DNA of 20,846 nt from Nitrospirae bacterium RIFCSPHIGHO2_01_FULL_66_17. GTDB taxonomy: Bacteria > Nitrospirota > Nitrospiria > 2-01-FULL-66-17. The position numbers were made by a program, and so were the translations under genes. Where the stretch lies: positions 11,797 to 32,642 of the forward strand of contig MHEO01000038.1 of assembly GCA_001803875.1 (NCBI GenBank), in the 5' to 3' direction. Positions 7,172 to 14,956 of the stretch are shown here, piece by piece. Positions within the stretch are counted from its first letter, which is position 1; every line of letters begins with the position of its first letter. The notes beneath the pieces were generated by a model. That model had not been told where the DNA came from. It did no database searches and worked only from the letters and a program-made list of their open reading frames with translations.

Positions 7172-7196
7172 GGATCAGGTCTTGCGTTCACACATT
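7172..7196 (-). repeat. REP-like 25-bp element, copy 2 (inverted)
   Basis: Read on the minus strand it starts AATGTGTGAA and continues CGCAAGACCTGATCC. It matches the copy at 4971-4995 at 18 of 25 positions and is in opposite orientation, so the two copies flank the HxlR, lipo-globin and membrane-protein genes. Confidence 0.45.
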
Positions 7197-7435
7197 CCTC
7201 ACCCGCCGCTCTCTGTCCGAACCGCTGGCCGACTCACGACCGCACAGGGACTTTTGCCCGCGCGGCCTGGCGCACCGCGTCAAACCCCTGCTGTTCATAC
7301 GGTGGAGGCCCAGCTTAGCCCGTTGCGGGTTCGAGGGTCAAGGCAGATTCTCCATCCCATATTGTTGGAACGTCCCCGGCGTCGCATCTTTACCTTTGAC
7401 TGAAGTCATCGCCCTGAGCGCGACGTCCGCGCCGG

Positions 7436-7753
7436 CTACGGCGCTTGCAGGATTCCGAGGTCGAGAAGCCGGGAACCGTGGATCACGCGAAGAATGTAGA
7501 CGCGCTTGCCGTCGACTCTGAGGATCGTTCGATAGACTCCGTGGATCAGATGGCGGTACGAGACGCCCAACTCTCCCGCCTCCGGAATGACGGGGGCCCT
7601 TAGGGGAAACCGCTCGAGCGAGGAGATCTGGCGCTCGATGGCGGCGACGAACTCGAATGCGGCTGCGGGGTTGTCCTGCGCGATATAGGCGTAAATTGCT
7701 TCCAGCTCGGCTTCGGCGTGCCGGGTGATTTCAACCCGGTACTTTGCGGGCAT
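7436..7753 (-). CDS. ParE/RelE-superfamily toxin
   Basis: The 105-residue product begins MPAKYRVEITRHAEAELEAIY and contains the alpha-alpha-beta core of the superfamily. There is a helical segment with YIAQDNPAAAFEFVAAIERQI (about 22-42), a LERFP turn, and C-terminal strands with RHLIHGVYRTILRVDG and VYILRVIHGSR. Toxins of this type either poison gyrase (ParE) or cut ribosome-bound mRNA (RelE); the sequence does not decide which. The ATG at 7753 was chosen because upstream in-frame residues are antitoxin-gene shadow and homologues start here. The gene overlaps the 3' end of the antitoxin gene by 23 bp, the usual coupled order with antitoxin first. Confidence 0.85.
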   Translation of the reverse strand: MPAKYRVEITRHAEAELEAIYAYIAQDNPAAAFEFVAAIERQISSLERFPLRAPVIPEAGELGVSYRHLIHGVYRTILRVDGKRVYILRVIHGSRLLDLGILQAP

Positions 7754-8015
7754 GCTTGAATGATTTGAGGAAGGTCCGGGCGGGACGAGTGCGTCCGGCG
7801 CGGATATCGGCCTCGGCTTCGGCGAGGAAGTGCGCCAGGTTGAGGGCTTTGAGTTTTTTCTCGAAGACGGCCGCATCGAGCACGACCACGTCCGCCCGAC
7901 CGTTGACGGTGACCACGACCGGACGGCCGGTTTGCCGCACCTGATCGAAAATCTCCCGCATGTGCTTCTTGAGATCCGACACCGATCGAATATCTTCGGT
8001 GAGGCTGACGCTCAT
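7731..8015 (-). CDS. Phd/YefM-type antitoxin
   Basis: The 94-residue product has the Phd/YefM N-terminal DNA-binding fold: SVSDLKKHMREIFDQVRQTGRPVVVTVNGRADVVVLDAAVFEK, with the typical xxTGRPVVVTxNGRxxxVVL signature at about residues 26-47. The Arg- and Lys-rich C-terminal tail (about 70-94) should wrap the toxin. Such proteins repress their own operon, with the toxin as co-repressor. The ATG at 8015 follows GGAAGGAG. It is the first gene of a two-gene module read away from lysS. Confidence 0.87.
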   Translation of the reverse strand: MSVSLTEDIRSVSDLKKHMREIFDQVRQTGRPVVVTVNGRADVVVLDAAVFEKKLKALNLAHFLAEAEADIRAGRTRPARTFLKSFKHARKVPG

Positions 8016-8093
8016 GGAATGCTCCTTCCGTACTCGATTTGACACCGAATGACGTACCACACTATCGTCGCTTCTGTCAACGACGGCGCGAGC

Positions 8094-8121
8094 AGAACAC
8101 GGGACGCAGAACACGGGACGG
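8094..8121 (+). repeat. 14-bp tandem duplication
   Basis: AGAACACGGGACGC (8094-8107) is followed directly by AGAACACGGGACGG (8108-8121), identical at 13 of 14 positions. It lies in the gap between the divergent antitoxin and lysS genes. Confidence 0.8.
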
Positions 8122-8150
8122 ATCCATTTTCTCGCTCACCCCGCCGTTGC

Positions 8151-8180
8151 TTGATAATCTCCCTGCGCTTGCCCTATCAT
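8151..8180 (+). promoter_or_regulatory. Predicted lysS promoter giving a near-leaderless mRNA
   Basis: TTGATA (8151-8156), an 18-nt spacer and TATCAT (8175-8180) match sigma70 hexamers well. The start point would fall at about 8187-8192, on or next to the ATG at 8192. No purine-rich ribosome-binding site is present before that ATG. Confidence 0.5.
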
Positions 8181-8191
8181 GCCTCGGCACA

Positions 8192-9672
<1,481 letters not shown>

Positions 9673-9673
<1 letters not shown>

Positions 9674-9824
9674 GGCCTGTCCATGAAGGGCCATCTCGGG
9701 AAGCAGCATTCGTCCGTCACGCTAGAGCGGCGTTGTCGCTGCGCTTCCGGTGCTCACGTACGAACCAGTACGCTCCGCTCCGGTGCTCGCTCCGCCTTGC
9801 ATCTGACCCTTCCTGAACAGGCCC
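9673..9824 (-). repeat. Palindromic intergenic element A, 152 bp with terminal inverted repeats
   Basis: The ends are inverted repeats of 21 bp matching at 18 positions (GGGCCTGTCCATGAAGGG at the left; GGGCCTGTTCAGGAAGGG read inwards from the right). On the minus strand the interior holds CAGATGCAAGGC, GAGCGTACTGG and TCGTACGTGAG, all exactly shared with element B at 11799-11921. It begins on the last base of the lysS stop codon and ends 25 bp before lolC/E. It encodes nothing. It may act as a terminator or be a MITE- or REP-like mobile repeat. Confidence 0.75.
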
Positions 9825-9849
9825 TCACCATTTTGGGAAAAGTCGGGAA

Positions 9850-11100
9850 ATGACCTATCAACTGCTCATAGCGCTACGATATCTGCGCGCCAAACGGCGT
9901 CAACGGACGGTCTCGCTCAACACGTTCATTTCGATCGCGGGGGTGACGCTGGGGGTCGCCGCGCTGATCGCCACGCTCGCCGTGATGAGCGGGTTCGAGG
10001 AGAGCCTGCGCGAGAAGATTCTCGGCACCAACGCCCACGTCGTGGTCGTCGACCGCGCGCAGCGCCCGATCGAGGATTATGGCGAGGTGCTCGCCGCGGT
10101 CGCGCGGCTGCCGCACGTCGTCGCCGCCACCCCGTTCATCTACAACCAGGTGCTGCTGACCGCCGAATCCAACGTCCACGGCGTGATCCTGCGGGGCATC
10201 GACCCCGCCACCGAGGGGTCGGTCACCGACGTGGAGCGCAACCTCATCGACGGCCGCCTGGCCGACCTGTCCGGGACGTTCCCGCCCCCGCCCGACAAGC
10301 CCGGCCTCTCGCCGCGGTCGGGGATCGTGATCGGCAAGGAGCTTGCGCTGCGGCTGGGCGTCTTCATGGGCGACACGCTCAACGTCGTCTCCCCGCGCGG
10401 CACGATGGGGCCGTTCGGCATGGTGCCCAAGCTGCGCCCGTACCAGGTCGTGGGCATCTTCGATTCGGGCATGTACGACTACGATTCGTCGATCGCGTAC
10501 ATCTCCCTCGCCCAGGCCCAGGACTTTTTCCAGATGGGGCCCGCGATCACCGGCATCGAGATCAAGGTCGACGAGATCTTCCGCGCCTCGGCCGTCGCCG
10601 ACGCCGCCGAAGCCGCGCTGGGCGGGCGGTACTGGGTGCGCGACTGGAAGGAGATGAACCGTAACCTCTTCTCCGCGCTCAAGCTCGAAAAGATCATCAT
10701 GTTCATCATTCTCATCCTGATCATCCTGGTCGCGGCCTTCAACATCATCGGCACCCTCACCATGATCGTGATCGAGAAGTCGCGCGAGATCGCCATTCTG
10801 AAGGCCATGGGCGCCACGCGCCGGGCGGTGATGGCGATCTTCATGCTGGACGGCCTGATCATCGGGGGCGTCGGCGTCGTGATCGGCATTCCGCTGGGCT
10901 ACCTCGTCTGCTGGGCGATCGAGACGTTCTACACGCTGCCGGCGGATGTCTACTACATCAGCCACATCCCCGTGCGCATCAGCCTCTTCGACGTCGTCCT
11001 GGTCGCGGGCTCGGCCCTGCTCATCACGTTCCTCGCCACGGTCTACCCCTCGTGGCAGGCGGGTCGGCTCGCCCCCGTGGAAGCCCTCCGGTATGAGTGA
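9850..11100 (+). CDS. Lipoprotein-releasing ABC transporter permease, LolC/LolE family
   Basis: This inner-membrane permease extracts mature lipoproteins and hands them to the periplasmic carrier LolA. The 416 residues show the MacB/LolC layout: a first membrane segment at about 24-46 (FISIAGVTLGVAALIATLAVMSGFE), a periplasmic domain to about 275, then three membrane segments at about 278-304, 328-352 and 372-398. The coupling-helix motif EKSREIAILKAMGATRRAV after the second segment is typical. LolC, LolE and the single LolF of other lineages are hard to separate; only one permease is present here, so it may act as a homodimer. The ATG at 9850 has GGGAAAAG and CGGGAA upstream. The 3' end overlaps lolD by 8 bp. 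It works downstream of the lnt product encoded nearby. Confidence 0.93.
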   Translation: MTYQLLIALRYLRAKRRQRTVSLNTFISIAGVTLGVAALIATLAVMSGFEESLREKILGTNAHVVVVDRAQRPIEDYGEVLAAVARLPHVVAATPFIYNQVLLTAESNVHGVILRGIDPATEGSVTDVERNLIDGRLADLSGTFPPPPDKPGLSPRSGIVIGKELALRLGVFMGDTLNVVSPRGTMGPFGMVPKLRPYQVVGIFDSGMYDYDSSIAYISLAQAQDFFQMGPAITGIEIKVDEIFRASAVADAAEAALGGRYWVRDWKEMNRNLFSALKLEKIIMFIILILIILVAAFNIIGTLTMIVIEKSREIAILKAMGATRRAVMAIFMLDGLIIGGVGVVIGIPLGYLVCWAIETFYTLPADVYYISHIPVRISLFDVVLVAGSALLITFLATVYPSWQAGRLAPVEALRYE

Positions 11101-11776
11101 CGGCCCGATCATCGAGGCGGCCGACCTCCACAAGTCCTTCGCGCTCAATCACGAGCGGATCGACGTGCTCCGCGGCGTCGACATGCGGGTGGCTCGCGGC
11201 GAGATCGTGGCGATCGTCGGCGCGTCGGGCGCGGGCAAGAGCACGCTCCTGCACCTCCTGGGCGGGCTGGACCGCCCGACCTCGGGGCGGATCATGGTCG
11301 ACGGCGTGCAGGTGGATCGTTTACGGGAGCGGGAACTGGAGGCGTTTCGCAATCGAACCGTGGGCTTCGTCTTTCAGTTCCACCACCTGCTTCCGGAGTT
11401 CACCGCGCTGGAGAACGTGATGATGCCCGGGCTGATCCGCGGTGTGAGTCAGGCCGAGATGCGCGAGCGGGCGCGACACATCCTGGACACCGTGGGGCTC
11501 GGTGCCCGACTGCGGCACCGGCCGGGGGAGCTGTCGGGCGGCGAGCAACAGCGGGTCGCCATCGCCCGCGCACTCGTCCTTGCGCCGCCGCTGGTGCTGG
11601 CCGACGAACCGACCGGCAACCTCGACACCCACACCGGCGAAGAGGTGATGGGCGCGCTCAAGCGCCTCCATCAGACCCACGGCACGACGTTCGTGATCGT
11701 CACCCACAACGAGAAGCTGGCGGCCGAGGCCGACCGCGTGGTTCGGATGGTGGACGGGAAGATCGAGGGATCGTGA
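11093..11776 (+). CDS. lolD: Lipoprotein-releasing system ATP-binding protein
   Basis: This is the ATPase of the Lol exporter, on the cytoplasmic face of the inner membrane. In 227 residues it has Walker A GASGAGKST (43-51), Q-loop FQFHHLLPEF (94-103) with the HLLPEF sequence typical of LolD, signature LSGGEQQRVAIARAL (147-161), Walker B LVLADEPTGNLD (167-178) and switch His in VIVTHN. The ATG at 11093 lies inside the permease gene, whose TGA is at 11098-11100, so translation is coupled. Element B follows 22 bp after the stop. Confidence 0.95.
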   Translation: MSDGPIIEAADLHKSFALNHERIDVLRGVDMRVARGEIVAIVGASGAGKSTLLHLLGGLDRPTSGRIMVDGVQVDRLRERELEAFRNRTVGFVFQFHHLLPEFTALENVMMPGLIRGVSQAEMRERARHILDTVGLGARLRHRPGELSGGEQQRVAIARALVLAPPLVLADEPTGNLDTHTGEEVMGALKRLHQTHGTTFVIVTHNEKLAAEADRVVRMVDGKIEGS

Positions 11777-11798
11777 CGAGTGAGCGATCTATCAAATT

Positions 11799-11921
11799 GA
11801 GACTGTTGCAAAAGCTCCAGATGCAAGGCCGCAGGGACCGAGGAGACCGGAGCGTACTGGGTCGTACGTGAGGATCTCCGAGGGACCGAGAACGCAGCAG
11901 ATGGACTTTTGCGGCAGTCTC
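11799..11921. repeat. Palindromic intergenic element B, 123 bp with terminal inverted repeats
   Basis: Ends GAGACTGTTGCAAAAG and, read inwards from the right, GAGACTGCCGCAAAAG match at 14 of 16 positions. The interior has CAGATGCAAGGC (11818-11829), GAGCGTACTGG (11850-11860) and TCGTACGTGAG (11862-11872), shared with element A in the opposite orientation. It fills the gap between the convergent lolD and barrel genes, ending one base before the latter's stop codon, so it probably serves as a two-way terminator. Confidence 0.75.
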
Positions 11922-11922
11922 A

Positions 11923-13044
11923 TCAGAAGCCCAGGCTGAGCTGCGCGACATGCCGGTGGTTCGGCGTTTGTCCCGCGTAAGCGCCGACCTCCTCGGTCGT
12001 GTACGCATAGGCCAACTTCAGAATCCACAGATCCAGGGTCGCGCCGACGCTGCCGTACCCCTGGTTGAGTCCCGCCCGAAGGGCGAGCATGCGGGGGAAC
12101 CGGTACTCCGCGCCGGCGTGCAGGCGCTTGGCCTTGTCCTGATCGCTCCCGATGTTGCCGGTCACATCGACCATGTCCAGCGCCAGGGTCAGCGAGCCGA
12201 ACGGAAACGGGGGTCGGAGCGCGAGACCGGCGTTGATCTGCTGCTTGAGCTTCCCGGCGGCGTCCAGATCGATGTCCCCGATGTTCTGGACCGTGACGCC
12301 GACGGCCGGCTTCAACGGGACCGGGAACGACAGGATCACCCCCGCGTCCACGCCGAATCCCGACCCCTTCTTGAGATCCCGATTCAGGTCGATCCCGTCC
12401 CGTTGCACCAGGTCGTTCGCGGTGTAGGACTGGTCGAGCAGCCCGCGCCGGACGTACTTGGCCGTCGCGCCGAGCTGCAGGGATGCGCCGAGCGGCGAAA
12501 AACCCATGGCGCCCGAGACCAGCCCCGCCACGTCGTACCCGCCTCGGAGCTCCAGCGTGTTGCTGCCGGTCGGGGTGTGCACCTCGCCGTCGAAGACGCC
12601 CTGGCCGAGGACGCCGATCCCGAAGTTGTGAAACGTCAGGTTCGGGAAGACCGACGTCCTGGCGTGCAGGTGCTCTCCCAGCCATTTCTGCAGGAGGTCG
12701 GCCGCCAGCGTCGCCTGCTGGGCGTCGGTCGGCGCGTCGGCGACGTCCTGGATGTCCTGCGCGAACTCCACGGTGTTGGTGCTCAGCGCGACCAGGGGGT
12801 TGAGCAGCTCGAAGCGCCCGTACCCCTTGATGCTGTTCAACCCCGCGGGATTGTAGAACATGGCGTTCTCGTCGTCCGCCACCGCGGTGAACGCCCCGCC
12901 CATCCCCAGCGGGCGGACGCCCTGGTAGAAGAGGGGCAGCGGCTCGGCCCACGCCGCGGCATCGAGCGCCACGGCAACGCACATCGCGATCACGACGCCC
13001 GGAAATCCGAGGGATCTCCCCATCCTCGCCATTGCACGCCCCAT
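11923..13044 (-). CDS. Outer-membrane beta-barrel protein, PorV/FadL-like
   Basis: The product (373 residues from ATG 13044) has a signal peptide with cleavage near AAAWA-EP. Just after it comes GVRPLGMGGAFTAVADDENAMFYNPAGL, the N-terminal signature shared by PorV, UPF0164, TraF-like and FadL-type barrels. The remainder alternates polar and hydrophobic residues as in transmembrane strands and ends QLSLGF, a C-terminal Phe signal for the BAM machinery. Substrate unknown. It starts 10 bp after the Cys-rich lipoprotein gene, so the two form an operon and could act together at the outer membrane. The start is uncertain: GTG 13065, ATG 13044 and ATG 13032 are all in frame and none has a good ribosome-binding site (GGGG lies before 13032). 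Confidence 0.75.
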   Translation of the reverse strand: MGRAMARMGRSLGFPGVVIAMCVAVALDAAAWAEPLPLFYQGVRPLGMGGAFTAVADDENAMFYNPAGLNSIKGYGRFELLNPLVALSTNTVEFAQDIQDVADAPTDAQQATLAADLLQKWLGEHLHARTSVFPNLTFHNFGIGVLGQGVFDGEVHTPTGSNTLELRGGYDVAGLVSGAMGFSPLGASLQLGATAKYVRRGLLDQSYTANDLVQRDGIDLNRDLKKGSGFGVDAGVILSFPVPLKPAVGVTVQNIGDIDLDAAGKLKQQINAGLALRPPFPFGSLTLALDMVDVTGNIGSDQDKAKRLHAGAEYRFPRMLALRAGLNQGYGSVGATLDLWILKLAYAYTTEEVGAYAGQTPNHRHVAQLSLGF

Positions 13045-13054
13045 CGTCAGTTGG

Positions 13055-13858
13055 TTACGGACCACAGGTGACTCCAGTGAGATTGAATCCTTGACTGGTC
13101 AAGTAGGTCTGGAGGTCGGCGCAGGTCACGGTGTCCGTGGCTGTGCCGCTGACGGCGTTGAGGTCGGTCAGGACCCTGTTGATCGTGTCTCGAATCTCGG
13201 ACGTGACCCCCAGATTCAGGAGGACACCGTTGGCGTCTTCCAGCGCGTCCACGATGCTCGCGACGTTGGCTACGGTGATCCGACAGTCCGTGAACGCGCT
13301 CGATCCCTGCGTCGCGGCACATTCGACGACGCCGTTGACGTAGTTGAGGATGTCGCTGATCGTCAGGACGGCCTTCACCGCCTCGACGACCGCGAGGTTG
13401 AACGCCGCGTCGGGATCGCCGTTGTAGGCGGTCGGCGGTGTAAGAGAAAGATTGGCCGCCAGCAGCGTCTCCGCCGCGGCGAGCTCGGTCGGCCACGACG
13501 CATTGATCGCGTCGACGGCTTGGTCGGCGATCTCTTCGAAGACGGTCGTGCTCGACACCGTGCTCGTCCCGAACGCCGCGGCCACGGCGATGAACGCCTG
13601 GGCGTCGAACCCCGCCGCGCACAAATGCGCCGCGGACAGATCGAGCCGGCGGGCAACGCTCGTCGCATCCGCCGCCTGCAACTCGCCAAACAGCGTCAAC
13701 GCGGTCTGACAGTCGCCCGTATCAAGCGCGACCTGGGCCTTCTCCAGCTTGGCCTGGGTCGAGTTCTCGTCGGCCAGGCCCGAGAGCAGGTTGCTGTCCC
13801 CGCAGCCGAGCGCGACCCCAAGGACCGCGCCCGCGCACACCATCCATCTTGCTCGCAT
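13055..13858 (-). CDS. Cysteine-rich lipoprotein of unknown function
   Basis: The 267-residue product has a clear lipoprotein signal: MRARWMVCAG, hydrophobic core, then VALGC with lipidated C19 followed by Gly, Asp. Residues about 34-98 (QAKLEKAQVALDTGDCQTAL and onward) look like one or two TPR-type helical hairpins. Six further cysteines (C50, C80, C180, C192, C246, C265) could form three disulfides in the periplasm. I do not recognise the family. The ATG at 13858 follows AAAAGGAG at the right distance; an in-frame start at 13879 is less likely. A near-consensus promoter lies upstream, and the barrel gene follows after 10 bp, pointing to a shared envelope role. Confidence 0.75.
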   Translation of the reverse strand: MRARWMVCAGAVLGVALGCGDSNLLSGLADENSTQAKLEKAQVALDTGDCQTALTLFGELQAADATSVARRLDLSAAHLCAAGFDAQAFIAVAAAFGTSTVSSTTVFEEIADQAVDAINASWPTELAAAETLLAANLSLTPPTAYNGDPDAAFNLAVVEAVKAVLTISDILNYVNGVVECAATQGSSAFTDCRITVANVASIVDALEDANGVLLNLGVTSEIRDTINRVLTDLNAVSGTATDTVTCADLQTYLTSQGFNLTGVTCGP

Positions 13859-13923
13859 GAGTCGGTCTCCTTTTCTCACTCTCGGCCGCTGCTGATGGCC
13901 TCCGAGTGTCTACACGGTGGCTG

Positions 13924-13951
13924 AATATAACCGACGAGAACGGGTTGTCAA
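13924..13951 (-). promoter_or_regulatory. Strong sigma70-type promoter for the lipoprotein-barrel operon
   Basis: On the minus strand TTGACA (13951-13946), a 16-nt spacer and TATATT (13929-13924). The -35 is perfect and the -10 matches five of six positions. The transcript would start near 13917, about 60 nt before the ATG at 13858. It lies in the gap after trpA, so the lipoprotein genes can be expressed separately from the trp operon. Confidence 0.7.
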
Positions 13952-13976
13952 CGAAGACCACGCAATGCGGGGAGGA

Positions 13977-14780
13977 TCAGCGCGGTCCGAGGGCGGTCTT
14001 GAGGGACTTCAGATAGGCCGCCAACTCCGCGAGCCGGCTCGCCGGATCGGGCTGGGCGTGGAGGCGCTTGATCAGGGCCGACGCCACGATCACGCCGTCG
14101 GCCACGCGCGCGATGCGGCCCGCCTCCTCGGGGGTCGAAACGCCGAAGCCTACCGCGACGGGAAGGTCGGTCACGCGCTTGATCGCCTGCACGCTCCGAT
14201 CCACCTCGTCCAGGGCGGGCAGCTTCGAGCCGGTGATGCCGGTCAGGGAGACGTAGTACAAGAATCCTCCGCCCCGCTTGGCGATCAGCTTGATCCGCGC
14301 CGGCGGCGTGGTCGGCGCGATCAGGTAGATGAGATAGAGACCCGCGGCGCGAGCGGCGGTCTCGAGCGGCACCGCCTCCTCGGGCGGCAGGTCGGGAACG
14401 ATCAGACCGTCGACGCCCGCCGCGGCGGCGTCGTTCGCCAGCCGCTCGTCGCCGTACTGAAAGATCAGGTTGTAGTACGTCATGAAGAGGAGCGGGATCT
14501 GAATCTTCGCGCGGAGCCGCCGCACGAGGGCCAGGGCGTCGGCGAGCGTCACCTTCTGGGCGAGCGCCCGCTCCGCCGACCGTTGCAGGACGGGGCCGTC
14601 GGCCAGGGGATCCGAAAACGGGATGCCGATTTCGAGCAGGTCCGCTCCGGCCGACGCGGCGGCCAGAGCCAGGGCTTCGGTCGTCGCCACGTCCGGATCG
14701 CCCAACATGACGTAGGGGATGAGGGCCTTCTCCCCCCGCTCGCGCAGGCGGACGAAGGTCTGGTCGATGCGGTTGGCCAA
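13977..14780 (-). CDS. trpA: Tryptophan synthase alpha chain
   Basis: TrpA splits indole-3-glycerol phosphate to indole, which is channelled to TrpB. The 267-residue length is standard. Catalytic E50 and D61 lie in LLEIGIPFSDPLADGPVLQ; the phosphate-binding loops appear as VSLTGITGSK and GFGVSTPEEA. Homology (ANRIDQTFVRLRERGEKALIPY) places the start at TTG 14780, an unusual start codon. The expected ribosome-binding position is occupied by a run of 13 G on the coding strand (14798-14786) followed by CTCCT. The reading frame also stays open upstream through the hairpin cluster and across trpB, which is only GC-driven openness. It is the last trp gene and is separated from trpB by about 175 bp, unlike the rest of the operon. 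Confidence 0.95.
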   Translation of the reverse strand: MANRIDQTFVRLRERGEKALIPYVMLGDPDVATTEALALAAASAGADLLEIGIPFSDPLADGPVLQRSAERALAQKVTLADALALVRRLRAKIQIPLLFMTYYNLIFQYGDERLANDAAAAGVDGLIVPDLPPEEAVPLETAARAAGLYLIYLIAPTTPPARIKLIAKRGGGFLYYVSLTGITGSKLPALDEVDRSVQAIKRVTDLPVAVGFGVSTPEEAGRIARVADGVIVASALIKRLHAQPDPASRLAELAAYLKSLKTALGPR

Positions 14781-14956
14781 AGGAGCCCCCCCCCCCCCTG
14801 CCCTCCCCCGCAAGGGGGGAGGGTATCCTTTTGAAACGCCCTCCCCCTTGCGGGGAGGGTGAAAGACCTGTGGTCCCTTTCCCCTCGACAGGGGAGGGTC
14901 AAGGAACCGCTGTCCCCTCCCCCTCGACGGGGGAGGGTTAGGGTGGGGGGGCCGCT
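14781..14956 (-). repeat. Four tandem GC-rich hairpins and a G13 tract between trpB and trpA
   Basis: Inverted repeats of the CCCTCCCC...GGGGAGGG type lie at 14914-14937, 14875-14898, 14839-14859 and 14801-14823, with loops of TCGA or TTGC/GCAA character. The C13 run on the plus strand (14786-14798) is directly next to the trpA start. Such CCCTCCCC units are dispersed repeats in several GC-rich genomes. Here they interrupt an otherwise compact operon and could slow transcription, stabilise mRNA or modulate trpA translation. Confidence 0.8.

Larger units (their letters stand above)
6985..7435. other. 451-bp stretch without a convincing gene
   Basis: An ORF of 132 codons is open on the plus strand (7005-7403), but its product is low-complexity in Arg, Pro, Leu and Ser with no recognisable motif, and it runs across a tandem repeat and a REP-like element. 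I therefore treat the stretch as non-coding debris. It contains the 16-bp tandem repeat at 7073-7104 and the REP-like copy at 7172-7196. Nothing else was recognised. Confidence 0.5.

Noticed and set aside
7315..7365. GGTTCGA-containing stretch resembling a tRNA T-arm
   Set aside because: The flanking bases do not form the five-base T-stem and no acceptor or anticodon stem was found.
7005..7403. 132-codon ORF on the plus strand
   Set aside because: It crosses a tandem repeat and a REP-like element, has no recognisable motif and no clear ribosome-binding site.
8039..8080. TTGACA/TGTCAA pair as a promoter or operator of the toxin-antitoxin genes
   Set aside because: The half-sites are about 30 bp apart and no acceptable -10 lies at the right distance from the minus-strand TTGACA.
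11950..13071. Plus-strand ORF of 373 codons opposite the barrel gene
   Set aside because: The minus-strand product has a signal peptide, a barrel signature and a terminal Phe; the plus-strand product has none of these.
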